The notes under the pieces: generated by a model
Databases searched by the model: none
The model's input: the letters and a program-made list of their open reading frames with translations, nothing else
Told to the model about the DNA's origin: nothing
From: Panaeolus papilionaceus
Lineage: Eukaryota > Basidiomycota > Agaricomycetes > Agaricales
Assembly (NCBI GenBank): GCA_015501605.1
Contig: JADNRZ010000013.1
Location: 186,001-250,000 of the forward strand
Length of the DNA stretch: 64,000 bases
Reading direction: 5' to 3'
Made by a program: the position numbers and the translations under genes
Shown: positions 10,981-24,300 of the stretch, piece after piece
Numbering within the stretch: the stretch's first letter is position 1
Layout of the letters: every line of letters starts with the position of its first letter

Positions 10981-13900
10981 CTAACCCTTTCCAACATATC
11001 TCTGCTTCTCATACTCCTTCCACAGCGCCTTCAAAATCAGCTTGCCACCCGCATCGAGGCCCGACACCATCAGCGCATCCCTACTATGTTCATTCACCAT
11101 CCCACAAAGCACAAACAACCCCGCCTCGAGCGCCTTGCGCACATCCAACGACAACGCACAAAACGGGTCATTCATAACCTCCACATACGCTCTCAACACA
11201 AACGGCGCATGTTTCGAGAACGGCTTCGCTAACGATTCGGCTTTTTGTGGTGCTGAAGTAGGCGCTGATGATGAGAGGGACTTGACGGTCGTTTTCGTAT
11301 TCAGACTCTCGAGAACCCTCGACAGTGCCTTCGCATCGTCAGCTTGAAGGGGGTGTGAAGCCGCCACCCACCGCGGTTGCGTATCCATGATCAAGCTCGT
11401 CTGTTTTGCGCCAAGATTGGGGCGACATGCGCGGGTGGCGAGGATGAGCTGGCGGAGGATCATGCCCAGGTGTGGGAGCGTCTGCGAGACGAGGTCGCGC
11501 CTGAAGCGGATGAGCGCGCTGATGATGCTGGTGAGCTTGTGGAAGACAGGCGTGTCAGTGGTGCTGTCGTGGGTGGGTGATGGCGCGAGGAATTTGGAGA
11601 GGAGGAGCCAGATGGAGGCGATGTCGACGGGGCGGAGGGCTCCTTGCTGTGCATAGACAGTGGTTAGGAGGGTGGATAAAGGATGTGGATGATGTGGATG
11701 TACCTGGTTGATGCAATAGCTCGAAACGAGGTCTAATACCTCTACCCGAAGTCGACTTGAGGTAGTTACAAACACATCATTACCGCTAAACACGCTCAAG
11801 CACTTAAACACAAATTTCTGAATATGAACCAACGAATCTACAACCACGATCTCAGCCAGATCCACAACTTTAAGAAAGGCGTACTCACGAGAAGGATGTT
11901 CACGCAACAACATCGTCGCCAAATGCACTACATGCGTCAACGTCTCAACCGAGCCACAAGTCGCACTCAGCGACTCGAGTACAACATCCAACAGATGGGT
12001 ATAATCCCCAATCGGGAGCTTCCTCGTTGTCTTCCCTAGCTCTTCATCGAGGGCTTTCAATGCTACCCAACACCACATCAATAAAAAAACCTCTCAATAA
12101 TAATAAAAAGTGGAAAACAAGAAACTCACAATCCCCATCCACCACATCCAAAAATGCAACATAACACGCTATAACGATCTCCAAATGCCTCGTACGCTTG
12201 GATTCATGTTGATACCCCAACTCTAATAACAGCACCGCAAGGGTAGACAAAAACGCCTGGTCTTCCACGGCACACTTGTCCTTGTCCTTGTTCTTGGTGC
12301 TCGAAATGAGCTTTGAAGCGAGCTGAAGCCCAACGGGGGGGATGGATTGTGCTGGAGGAGAAGAGTCAGCCCCGAATAAACATATATTAGTGGAGAGAGA
12401 AAGCTCAATCCTCACATTTTCCTTCCTGCGCATTCAACCACGTATTCAACTTCAAAAGCCCCTGCCACCCCTCGATCAACTCTACATCCTCAGCTCCAGA
12501 TTCAAGTCTGGGTAACAGTGACTTCGAAAGCTGTTCTTCGAGGGTTCGTAATTGCTCTACGAAGTCAGCGGGCAATCTGTAAGATTTCATCCCAATGAGT
12601 CCCATGAATCTTATGCTTGATGAATGACAGAAGAACAAAAACGTACTTCGTATCATGCACCTCCTCCGTCAAAACCCTCACAACGGTGCTAAAACTCCTC
12701 GTGCGCACACTATGCGGTGTATTAAATAACGTAGACGAAAACTGTTGGAGTACGGTTTTCAGAGGCTCCGAGCCGGTTTTGGAGGCGGATTTCAAGAGTT
12801 TGCTACACGATTTTACGCATCAGCATGCACCCCACACAGTTAAACCAAAAGAAAGAGGGGAAGAGAGACTCACGAAGCGTACACCTCCACCAACTCAATT
12901 GTCGTTCGCACATACTCTTCCTCCTCCCCTTTACCCTCCCCATCACTTCCACCCACACCCTCCTTCATCAAATGTACCAACACACCCGCCACCTCCTCGC
13001 CCGTCTCATGCGGCACATGCCCACTATACACCGCCGCGCGCTTCATAAATATGCGCAAAACAATAAGCGGGCGTAGGCTTGGGGCTTTTTCACCTGCTTT
13101 GGAGGTGTTTTTCTCTGCTTTCCTGCTCTTCGCGTTTGCAGCGCCTTTCGTGGTCGCGGCACTCTTTGAAGTGGATACGAAACGCGCAGAAAACACCCGA
13201 TCTAGCACCCACGCGCGCTTAACGAGGTCATGTAGAAGCTGCCACGTAAAGTACTCGAGTGGGAAGTATAGCATGAGGTAAAAGAGGGAGGTGATGTGAT
13301 CCGAGACTTCGTCTGTCGAGGTTTCGCTAGCGAGGAGGTCAAGAAACACAGCTGGAGATACACTTAGATCAGATACATTAAAAATTGGGAGAAGGATGGA
13401 ATAATACCTCGTATATTCCTCATCTCCCAAAATTCAGCCGCACCAAGAAGCCTGACCAACAAATGCTCAGGACGCATCCCCTGAGCCTCTGCTGCTGCCG
13501 CCGACGACGACGACGACGAGGCGGTGGGAGGTTTGATGCGTAATATCACCTTGATGAACCTCTCTATTTGTTCTTTGGTTGCGTGTTGACTGTAACATGG
13601 TCAAGCGACGTTGGATCAGCCAACAGTTAAAAGAGGATATAGAGGGAACGGCAAAGAACGCACTCAACTACACCCAACCACCTCTCCATAACCATATGCA
13701 ACACCGCCAACGCACCCTGCGCATCCCCTCGTCCGTCATCGCTGCGGGAAAGCTGATGCGCCTCGCCGTTCCACGTCACATCCAATGAGGAGGGTGTGGT
13801 TAAAAAGTGGTTCTCGAGATATTCTAGCACCGTATCAATTATTCTCTCGTTGAATTCTTGAGATTGGGCTGATGAGGTGTTGTATAGCAGATACCTGAAC

Positions 13901-16245
13901 TATACGCATAAAAAACGTCAATCACTTGGATTTTTTCATCTATTTTTGGCGACAGAGAGCAAGAAGAAAAAGACAAGAAAAAACTTACAATCTCCAACCT
14001 CACCTCCGGTCCCCTCCCCTCACCCTCTACAACCTCCCCCAACCGCTTACACAACTTCTCCCTCACCCTCAGTTCCCCACTCGCCGTATCAAGGGCATAC
14101 AACAGCCTCAGGAACGATGCTAGGGCTACTTCCAGCCCCCAAGATGAAGACGACGACGTTGGATCGCTCTTCTTAACCCCCTTAACAACCCCCCTCACCA
14201 CCTCACCCAAAAAGCCCTCCCGCAACTCTTCAACCCTCCCCATCACATCCTCCAACACGGGTGCTGAGAGGGACTTTAGGGGTAGTGAGGTTAGGACTAC
14301 GGCTGCGAGTCTCGTGCCGAGGCAGAAGGGGCTTATCTGCTCTGACGCCGACGCAGATGAAGAAGATGAAGACCCTTGATCCACATCCATCCCCACCCCC
14401 ACCTCCGATTTTCTCTTCTTCTTCTTCGGAGGCTTCCCCTCATCCTCCTTTTCTTTTTCTTTTTCCTTATCGTTTTTCGAGGACCCCTCCAACACCCCCT
14501 CGCACCTCCCCCACTCCTCCCTCAAATAACCCATCACAAACACCACAACAGGCACCGCCTGACTCTCCGTCATAAACGTCTGAATTGCCCTGGAGAGCTT
14601 GGTCAGGAACGTGAGGTGCAGGGGGGGACTTGAGAGGTGGGTTTGGTAGGCGCTTAGGGTATGTTTTGATGCTGGGTTGAGGAGGGAAAGGTCTTGTAGT
14701 TTGAACGACGCAAACAGACTCTCGATGAGGGTGTTCATCGTCCGTGTTTTGGTGTGATAATTGAGGAGTTCGTCGAGGAATGCGAATGGGATCGGGCTCG
14801 TTGAAGAGACCTGGGTGCATATGTCATGGTTTTAGCGATATGCCGAGGGTTGTTGGTAGATAGAACTCACCCATAAGAGTTTTGGTAAAATGCGCGGTAG
14901 GAATGGTATAACGAGGTCGTAGTCAATTTTCGCAATGGTAGTTAGGCATTGCACGATATCATTTCCAGAACCTAAGATTCAATCCAATCATAAGTCCATA
15001 AAACCACTCCAAAAAGAAAGAAACACACCAATCCCACCCCCCAACCCCCCAATCGCCATCTCCTGCATCTCATTCAACACAATCCTCGCATCCTGCTGTC
15101 GACTCCCAAACAAATTCTCCCTATCCACCGTCTCCAACAACGCAGCCTTAACACTCCACCCCACCACCCCACCCCTATCCCCATCCCCCATGCCATCTAT
15201 CAGCGCCATACAAGCCTTCAAAAACCTCATCCCCGCCTCCCTAAACTCCTCCAGCGTCGCCCCAGGTAGATGCTGAGAGCCCTGGCTAAACAGCGCCCCG
15301 CGGTGTTTTTTGATTGCTGCTATGTAGGAGCGGAACACAAATGCGAGTGTGTGTAGCACGGTTTGTGGGGCTTTTTGGGAGAGGGCGGTGAGGTGCGATA
15401 TGAGTAAGTTTTCGGTGGAGGAGTCGAGGGTTTGACGGAGGATGTCGAGGTTGAAGAGGGTGTCGAGGCCTGCGTCGGTGATGGCTAGGTCGTCGGGGTT
15501 AGATGCAGATTGGTGAGTGCTGATGAAGCTGAGCCATGGGAGGAGATAGATTTGGAGGAAGGACGCGTAGAGCTGATCAAGAGTTAACGAAATGAATACG
15601 AAGACTTTTCTGGTGGCATACCTTCTTTTTATTCGAGGAATTATTCAGAGAATTCCTATAAGACGTCGCAATCAAACGCCCGAGGTGCTTATTCCCCTCA
15701 TAGACAGCATTTTCAGGTTGACTGGTAAGCCATGCTCCAAAGCACTCTTGCATACTCTCCGTAGTCATTTTCTGAGATGCAATAGACCATGTTGAGGATA
15801 TGACGTCTGTGAAGGCTTTGAACAAGGGCTCTTTTTCGATATCCGGAACAGATGGGAACACAGAGAGAAAAGCAAGCAGGATCGGGGAGAGAGGAAATCG
15901 GAGAAGCAGGGGTTTGATCCATTTCAGTGTCTGTGATTCTGTAGTGCCTTGTACGTCTCCTCCTCTCAGTAGAGACCCAAAGAGTTGCCAGTATTGTTTA
16001 TCAAGAATAGAACTCTCGGCACTATCAGAATGTTAGCGATACTATCACATACCCATCGTAATGACTCGCCTGGACTTTGATTTATCTTTTGTAAAAGTAG
16101 TGAGAATCCATTCAGCGATGATATCCTCTTTATTGGGGACATAAAATGACTTGTTGTGCCATGCGTTCCAGGCTATGTCGATCTTGGAAGACGAGGCTGT
16201 TCCGGTTGACTTTAAAGCCCTAACAAAATCTTGTGACGACTGCAT
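10981..16245 (-). CDS. URB2: URB2/NPA2-type nucleolar ribosome-biogenesis protein
   Basis: A large gene of about a dozen or more exons and very roughly 1,450-1,500 residues. The last exons end with the family's C-terminal block: FVLRAYVEVMNDPFCALSLD, KALEAGLFVLCGMVNEHSRD, and GGKLILKALWKEYEKQRY. The start MQSSQDFVRALKSTG is at 16245. Middle exons are helical and Leu-rich with Lys/Ser-rich nuclear-type linkers (for example PPKKKKRKSEVG near 14400). Yeast Urb2/Npa2 acts in early 60S assembly and 27S pre-rRNA processing. Most introns are short GT-AG. The exon 1/2 junction near 16030-16075 could not be fixed, because the best-looking donor (gtatgt) is in the wrong phase. Divergent from the RBR gene at 16581. 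Confidence 0.72.
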
Positions 16246-16580
16246 TTGTCGTTTATTTGAATGACTCCGTCTGTTAATGCATAGACTTTTGAGAGTTGAC
16301 GATGAGAAGGGCAGACAACTTTTTTTGCGGCGAATTGGCAAGACCTAACCCTAATGATGGGTTGACTATCTCCGTCCTCTCATAGCCTCTCTCTCATAAC
16401 CTCCACCACCGCCAAAGACCTTCCTAGTTCTATTCTTTGCGGTGTTGCTCAAAATGACTCCAACTGCATCACACTAGGTCATACCTCTCAGGTGGCGATC
16501 AGGTACTTCAAGTAACCGTAATGACTCGACTCGTCCTTCGCCTTCTCACCTGAGCTCTTATTTAACGCCTCTGAAAGAGT

Positions 16581-18377
16581 ATGGAATCCTCAAACAAGTC
16601 ATCTCCCACTACACCAAGTAGCGGTTGAGTTTCGCAATCCCCGAACGACCTAAACCGTTTTCACCATTTCAGCCTCGTTGATCGCCTCGACTCCTCACTC
16701 GACGATTCAACATGGCCATACCGAAGAACTCATCCAACAATGCCTCTTGTCACAACAGGATGAACTGATTGCGTTGGAGGTAACTCACTCCATATAATAC
16801 ATATGAGCACTTGCTAATTGTTTGCAGTCAATATTCCCTGATTGTATCCTCAACAACCCCGCAAACGGCTCACTCAAACTCCAAATCTCAATCCAATTCA
16901 GCGAAGCTCGCTCCGTGCTCATCACATCCCCTTCTCCTTCCTCAAGCGATGACACCAACACACCGACAGAATCCATCCAAACCCTCTCTGTCACCACCCT
17001 CCCCCCACTCGTGTTCACCATAACACTCCCCCTCACCTATCCCCTCCTCGCGCCCCCTGAAATACTCTCTGTCCAAGCTACACATGCGTGGCTTCCTGAA
17101 GTATCCGCCTTAACGCGTTCATTGCTCGCTATGTGGCAGCTTGGAGAGAACATACTGTATGGTTGGATTGATTACCTCCAAGCGGGGGAATTCCTGCATG
17201 ATCTCGGGTATATCTCAACCGATGATCAAGACTGTATCAAGTACGTCCCTCCCCTCCCTCCTCATCCTCCCAACTAACAATAATACAACAAACAGAATCC
17301 TCCACCCAGCCCCACCCATCCTCGCCCCCCTCCTCCTCCAATACAACCACACCACCACCTCCTCCCTCTTCTCCCAATCCACCTACGCCTGCTCCATCTG
17401 CCTCGAGCACCACAAAGGGTCCAAATGCATCCAACTCCCCTCGTGCTCCCACGTCTTCTGCCACCCGTGCCTCAGCGACTTCTGGGGCATGTGCATTCAG
17501 GAGGGCGATGTCGATAGAGTGGGGTGCCCTGATCCTGAATGTGTTAAGCAGAAGAGTGTGGTCGGAGAGGAGGAGGTGGCGAGAGTTGTGAGTGCGGGGG
17601 AGGTGGAGAGGTGGAGGTGGCTTGTGCAGAAGAAAGAATTTGATCGAGGTGGGTAATGACTTGAAATCAGCCTGGGCGTGATGCTAATTGTGAAAATGCA
17701 GACCCTAGTATTGTCTACTGCCCCTTCAACGGCTGTCAATCCCCCGTTCGCAAACCACAAGGCGTAGAGCCCGACTCGGGGTGGGATCGATTCAGACAAT
17801 GCGACAGCTGCCATTATGCCTTTTGCGCATTCTGCAAATACACATGGTCAGTCAACGCCTTCTCTTTCGTGGCTAATGCAGTCAGTCGCTCATGTACATA
17901 TAAAATCATCAGGCACGGTCCCATCACAGCCTGCCGCATCGAACACCGCGACCTCGTCGTGCACGAATACCTCTCCGCCCTCGAGGACTCCCCCGAGCGC
18001 GACTTTCTTGAGAAGCGGTACGGCGCAGCGCTGGTGAAGAGGCTGGTGGAACAGCACATGCAGGACGAGGCGTGCAAGCAGTGGATTGACCAGTCGACGA
18101 CGGTGTGTCCGGGGTGTGAGGTGAATGTGCAGAAGAGCGAGGGGTGTAATCATGTGAGTAGAGTTGATTATACACACAGTGTGTGCGAATGAGAGGAAGA
18201 GTATTGATGCTTTGGTGTGCGTAGATGTCCTGCTGGAAATGCACCCACCACTTCTGTTATCGCTGTGGAATAAGTTTGGACCCCGCTGCTCCATACGCCC
18301 ATTTTTCAGACGAGAAGAGTGGGTGCTTCAAGAAGCTTTTTGATTGGGAGGTTCCGGTGGGAGATGGTTGGCAATGA
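16581..18377 (+). CDS. RWD-RBR E3 ubiquitin ligase, RNF14/ITT1 type (copy 1)
   Basis: Seven exons (16581-16623, 16673-16779, 16828-17240, 17296-17648, 17702-17846, 17913-18153, 18225-18377) close to 484 residues. An N-terminal RWD domain (EELIQQCLLSQQDELIALES|IFPDCIL) is followed by RING1 (CSICLEHHKGSKCIQLPSCS...FC), an IBR (YCPFNGCQSP... CDSCHYAFCAFCK) and RING2 (CPGCEVNVQKSEGCNHMSCW). The Cys of GCNHM in RING2 is the expected thioester-forming residue. The order matches RNF14 and yeast Itt1. The first exon is only 43 bases. Without it no ATG precedes the RWD domain in frame, which fixes this start. A tandem paralog lies downstream at 19144. Confidence 0.88.
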
Positions 18378-19143
18378 TAGGTCTACAGAGATGTCGATTC
18401 TGCTGCACCACCAAAGCGTCTATGTTCGTTTCGATCATCCTAGTTATGTGTTTCAATCCCAATATGCCCATGCTATGCTTTTATCTACATGATGATACAA
18501 TATTATGTTGGCTGCAGCTAAATACACAAGAAAATTTCAAGATTTAAAAAATTCAAGATGCGTCGCGCTCGCTGCTAATGAAAGGATGTAAATCCACAGT
18601 TCACCGCATTCTCATCCAGATTACCTGGATAGCTAACACGAAGACACAGAATAAGGCTGAACGAGCGAGGCGTCTAAAGCAAAGGATTTTAAATCGAAGA
18701 GGTAACCCGACCTTACCTTAACCCTATTCCCAGTCTTACTAAGTAAGTAAATCATTAGGCACCGCACCCTGCAGAGGGAGTCATGCATTGAAACAAGTCA
18801 TTCTGCTCACCGACATCCGCTCAGACTCTCGCCGATGCTGATGGTGATTGCCACTGTCTAGCACAACGTTGACAATCTACTGCCTTGCTTGCTTTATATT
18901 GGACTCTTGCTTGACTTTTGCTGGGCTTGATATCGATAGACTCTTGTTTGATTATCGCCATTCTAGTCAACTGCGACACTTGACCGAGCGCCGAGCTTGG
19001 CTTAACCTTGATATTCAAGTCAAGGAAGCGCACAAACCTACTGTGGCGTACCCGACGATCTTGCCGCGGCCGGTTAGATCACATCCACACCTACAAGCGA
19101 AATTTCATTCCCATCTCCAATAGCTAAGCTAAGCTCGTCTACC
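18378..19143. other. Spacer between the two RBR ligase genes
   Basis: No gene recognised. It carries the 3' end of copy 1 and the promoter of copy 2. Confidence 0.4.
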
Positions 19144-19767
19144 ATGAGCAGCACGCCTACGCAATCCGAGATGGATCAGGAGAGCATCGACCAGTGTCTG
19201 TCGTTGCAGAGAGAGGAATACGAAGTTCTAGAGGTGAGTTCTCGCTCAGATTAGATGGTGATGCTTCTGCTTCGCATGCCATGCCATAACCCATCACATT
19301 AACAATTCACTCATCTAATTAACCCACTTAGTCCATCTACCCCGAATTCATCACAAGCACCACATCAGACTCTATCCTCAAACTCGAAATCCCAGTCGAA
19401 TTCTCCGAACCGCGCACAGTACTCATCTCCGAATCTACCTCGCTCACCCCGTCAACCAGCGACACGCCAGTGATCCCAACGAGGAAAGCCACACTCCAAA
19501 CACTCTCCCTCACATCCCTACCCTCGCTCCTACTGCAACTCATCCTACCCCCTTCCTACCCCCTGTTCACCCCGCCCCAGATCGTTTCGATCCGCGCCAT
19601 GCACACATGGCTCCCCGATGTCTCAGCTCTGAACCCGCTTCTCCTCGAGATGTGGCAGAAGGGCGAGGGGGTGCTATACACCTGGATGGAATTCATCCGC
19701 ACAGGCGAGTTTTTGAACAACCTCAAGCTGGTGTCGGTGGCGGATAGTGAGATTATCCTGTGCGTTG

Positions 19768-19808
<41 letters not shown>

Positions 19809-20947
19809 GGCTATATAATCTAATCTAATTTTGAACGCAACAGACTACCGCACCCCGCACCGCAAATCATCGCACCCCTCCTCACCGCCTTTGACGACTC
19901 CTCCAAATCCACCAACTTCTCCAAAAACTCGTACCCGTGCGCCATCTGCCTCACCTCCCTCAAAGGCGCCAAATGCCTGCAGCTGTCCTGCAGCCACATC
20001 TTCTGCCGGGCGTGTTTAGAAGAGTATTGGAAGCTGTGTATCGAAGAGGGCGACGTGAGTCGGGTGATCTGCCCCGAGCCGGCGTGTGTGAAGCTGGCGA
20101 AGGAGGCGGGAGAGGAGGAGGTGGCGAGGGTGGTTACGGAGGTGGAGTTGCAGAGGTGGAGGTGGTTGAGGGATAAGCGGGATATAGAAAGGGGTGAGTG
20201 GGCGACACATCTTTTGCTTGGCGTCAAAATGAATTCAACGGCGGACATTGGGCATGGTTACAGATCCTACGGTCGTGCATTGTCCGGTGGCAGTATGCCA
20301 GACGCCTATTCCCAAGCCTAAGGATATGGATCCTGACGCGGATACAGAGTCGAGTTGGAATAGGCTGAGGCAGTGTCATAAATGTGGCTTTTCATTTTGC
20401 GCTTTCTGTCGGCGAACGTGGTAAGTGGGATCAGTCAAGTCAATTTATCAATGCCGACTCATATTGTGACTAGGCATGGTCCGTTGGACAAGTGCCCTAT
20501 CGCTCAATATGAAGAGATAGCGCTGAAATATTTGGGTGCTGAAGAAGGATCGCCCGAACGTATAGCCTTGGAACAGCGTTTCGGCCGGGCTAATATCCGT
20601 CGACTTGTGGCTACATATGAAGAAGAGAAAGCGAATCTACAATGGCTTGAGCAGTCGACTATGATGTGCCCAGGCTGTCGATGTCACGTTGAAAAGACAC
20701 TTGGATGTAATCATGTAAGTCACTAGCTGACTGATGAATTTGAAGCTGGACTGAATGATCTGCATTACAGATGACGTGCTGGAAATGTAGCATACACTTT
20801 TGCTACAAGTGTGGTGTTAGGCTCAACCCTGATCAACCCTATCGACATTTCTCAACACCCGGACGGGCTTGTTTCAATAAACTATTCGATGCTGTTGGGT
20901 CTGATGATCATGAATGGGTAGAATTTGACTTTGAAATGATAGAATAA
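19144..20947 (+). CDS. RWD-RBR E3 ubiquitin ligase, RNF14/ITT1 type (copy 2)
   Basis: Six exons (19144-19233, 19332-19759, 19844-20193, 20264-20420, 20474-20714, 20771-20947) close to 480 residues. Domains follow copy 1: RWD (QREEYEVLES|IYPEFI), RING1 (CAICLTSLKGAKCLQLSCS), IBR (HCPVAVCQTP... CHKCGFSFCAFCR) and RING2 (CPGCRCHVEKTLGCNHMTCW), with the same catalytic Cys position. Five introns fall at the same places and phases as in copy 1, and copy 1 has one extra 5' intron. The two genes therefore come from a tandem duplication. Intron 2 contains an (ATCT)n microsatellite. Copy 2 has a longer acidic C-terminus. Confidence 0.88.
19769..19808. repeat. (ATCT)n microsatellite inside an intron
   Basis: About ten tandem ATCT units follow closely after the donor of intron 2 of the second RBR gene. 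The array leaves both splice sites intact. Confidence 0.9.
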
Positions 20948-21113
20948 ATGGTTGCCGGGACAACTCCTGCCCCCCCAAATTTAAATATAAATTTGTTATG
21001 TCATATGAATTGAAAGCCCGCGTTATGTTTTTGGCTGAGACCTGTGTGTGTGTTTGAGTTGGAGACTGTTAAGATTTGCTCCTATATATCTTTTAAATCA
21101 TCCATCAACCACA

Positions 21114-21132
21114 ACTCTCTCTCTCTCTCTCT
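21114..21132 (+). promoter_or_regulatory. CT-repeat tract upstream of the KH gene
   Basis: A run of CT dinucleotides, followed by pyrimidine-rich sequence to about 21190, lies about 180 bases before the start codon. Pyrimidine-rich stretches commonly mark transcription start regions of fungal housekeeping genes. The assignment is inferred. Confidence 0.35.
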
Positions 21133-21307
21133 TTCTTGTCTCTCTTGTCTCTCTTATATTTTCTCTTTTTTCCCTTCTTTTTTTCTTCTTCTATATTCGT
21201 CCCATTAAGAGACGATTTACAATCCCAACAAATCTTAATTGATACCAGTTCTTGTGTCAATACCCATCACCCAGCTCTTCATACCCGAAAAAAAAATTGC
21301 AGAAACC

Positions 21308-24300
21308 ATGGACGTCTACACAACCTCTTTTACTTATCCACGCAGGTCGCCATCCCTTCATTCACCAGCTTCCTCTCTCGATTTCCAGCAGTCCATCCCA
21401 GATTCGTATAACACTTCGCACCAGCAACAACAGCAGCATCTCCAACAACAACAGCAACAGCAGGCTGCAAAAGATGCCCCAGTCGTCGTCGATCCAGATG
21501 CAGTCCAAAAGCTCGCTCTCATGGCCATGTCCATACATAACTGCCATGTCGCTTATTACATGGTAGATCAAGGCAGGGCATGGAACTTTTACATCACTGG
21601 TGTATATCAGCAAGTCATGTTGGCCAGAGGTCTCATTCTCAAAGAATGTCCTATTCAAGTACGTTTATTCCATCCTTTCCATCTATCTCATTTCTCATTT
21701 CTTCTCATTTTTTATTTTAATCATCACTCAGCATCGTGCTGCTATCAAAGTGACGCGGTCCGAGATCCTTGATTCACCTTTCTCGAAGCCTACGTTAAAA
21801 CCTGAAGTCCGACGGAGACTCGATGACATCGCTTCCCAGACTCAGGCCCACATTGCCGTCGTCAACAGCCCCCATGCGCTCTCCAGCAGGACTCCCCCAG
21901 ACGGCATCAACAGCAGCGCAGGTTGGTCAGGCTTGGAAACGGAGAGAGTGTGCGAGTTGCAGGTCACTGGTTTGGAAGATGCTGTAGATCTTGCTCGTGT
22001 TCGTTTGCTGGTCATGCTGGATGAACTCGTGCGTACTCTCCCTCTTTCTCTCATTCGTTCTCTGTCAATTCATCATGTCTCAAACATTATATTAGAGCGG
22101 TCTCCATGCTGAAACATGCGAAATCGATCCCAAACTACATGCCATTGTCGCTGGACGAAAGAGGAGCGTTCTTCAAACCATTCAAGAGGATACAGCAACC
22201 AATATATATTACCCTTCGCCGCTGCAGGATATAACGGGCCATGATCTCAATTCGACCAACCCATCTAGCGCGGCTCGTAATAACCATATCATATGGATCA
22301 CTGGTGAATTCTTCGGCGTACAAAGAGCCAGAGACATGCTTTATCAGCTCTCAGCGACAAAGGTGCGTCATTCTCTCCTTTTTTTCTTCCTCCCCGTCGG
22401 TCCTAAAAATGCACCCATAGAGCAAATCTGTCATTTCACGCGACACAGCCATACTCCCTCGCAAGCTAGACTGGATGCTCACAGACCGCGCAGACGATCT
22501 ACGCACCATCATGAGCGACAACGCTACCTACATCCAGTTCCCCCCACTCGGCAGCTCAACGAGCCTCATTACCGTGTATGGAGACCACCGAGTCAACATC
22601 CAGAGAACGATCAGGTCCATTATGCAGCTTGTACGTCATGCCATGTCTCTGGTTGACTGCGCACCGTCCCCCCCTGACTGATGTATGTGTGTTTGTGTGT
22701 TTCATTTTGGTTTAGGCTTGCGCCTACTATGTTGGCTCGTTTTGGTTACTGCCGATCACGTTCAATGCCCTGCTGCCGCCTACGACCCTCAATACAGCTG
22801 CGATTGCGGGGCTCATTAAGCAGATTGCGGTTGCGAGTGGTGCGGAGGTTGTGTTTAAGAGTATGTGCTTCGAGTTGCATGGTTTGGAGAATGAGGTGAG
22901 GGCGGCTGTTGGTATGATACTCGAATTGGATATCGTCAAGGTAATTTTTACCCTCCATCGACTGCGCATTTTTCAGCGCTAATCTTTTTTTTTTTACCAA
23001 TAGGCATTCCATCATGAGATTCGCTTCCAAATCGAACTCTCAAATGAACACAGAGACTTTATCAGCGGCAAGAAGAACGGAAAGATCAACAAGATCATGC
23101 AGACGACGAATGTCAAGATCAAGTTTGAGACGTTCAACGACCACAACTTCCTCATCGACATTGCCGGGCCTGATGCATCCGTCTTACAAGGCCTGAGCCT
23201 GCTCCAAGAGGAACTCCCCGCAGAGATCTCGTTCCACGTTCCAGAGGGGTACCACAAGCGCATCATTGGCGTTGGCGGGCGCAGTATCCAGCGCATCATG
23301 AAGAAGTATGGTGTCTATGTCAAGTTCTCGAATGCAGAGGAGTTTGCTGCGTTGGGTGGATATAATGATAATGACGACAATGTGGTAGCTCGCACGCCTG
23401 CGAAGAACGCGGCGAATTTGGAGGCGTTGAAGCAGTCGGTGATGGAGCAGGTTAACCATAAGGTAAGCTTGGGATTATCTCCTCCTTGAGGTTGTGTGAA
23501 CATGGACTTAGCGTGTCTTGCGATTTCTTCTTAGGACAAGGACTTTGTCAATGAGACAGTATCAATTCCACGACGCTACCACCGTACGCTTCTCGGCGAG
23601 AAGAGCATCTTCATTCACGACATTGAAACGAAAACCAACTCTCGCGTTCGCTTCCCTGATAAAGAAACCGCCTCTGACGTTGTGACTATTTACGGTCCAG
23701 AAAGCCAAGTCCAAATTGCCACAACCATGCTCTTGGTACGCTTCTTTCCTTCCCTCCTATCTTTTTCTCTCTTCTCGTCTATTTTAAGCCACATTCTGAC
23801 CTCATCTTAGGATCATGTCCCCTTCGAAGCAGACATGGCAGTGCCGCCCAGCTCGGAGCTTCCCAGGCTCTGCGCTTCGAATGAATTCAGCGCGCTCGTC
23901 GAGCACGTTAAACGAGAACTGCAAGTGTCCATCTCGCCCAACTTTAGGAAGGCGGGTGTAGCGAACGGGAACTCTGGGACGGAGACGCCGACCGAGTACT
24001 CGTTCAAGTTCCGGTGCCAGCGCAGCAATAGCGACTTTTTGATCACGGCGAGGGAGATGCTGGAGCAGTTTTTGCAGAATCATAATATTCATGTGTATCC
24101 GTCGCCTACGGCGCAGGCGCATAAGAGGAACGACTCGTTTGCTGAGGCGTTCCCGCATTTTGATAGCAAGGTTTTGTCTACTGCGAGGACGAGGGGTCAT
24201 GGTATGTTGTCTCACTTTATGGTGTTGTTGGCAGATGGATTGATGTGTTTTGATTCTAGAATCGATGGATATGGGTCGTCCTGATGTTATGGCTGAGCGC

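Noticed and set aside
19769..19808. Regular ATCT repeat as a possible functional array
   Set aside because: It is a simple microsatellite inside an intron with intact splice sites.
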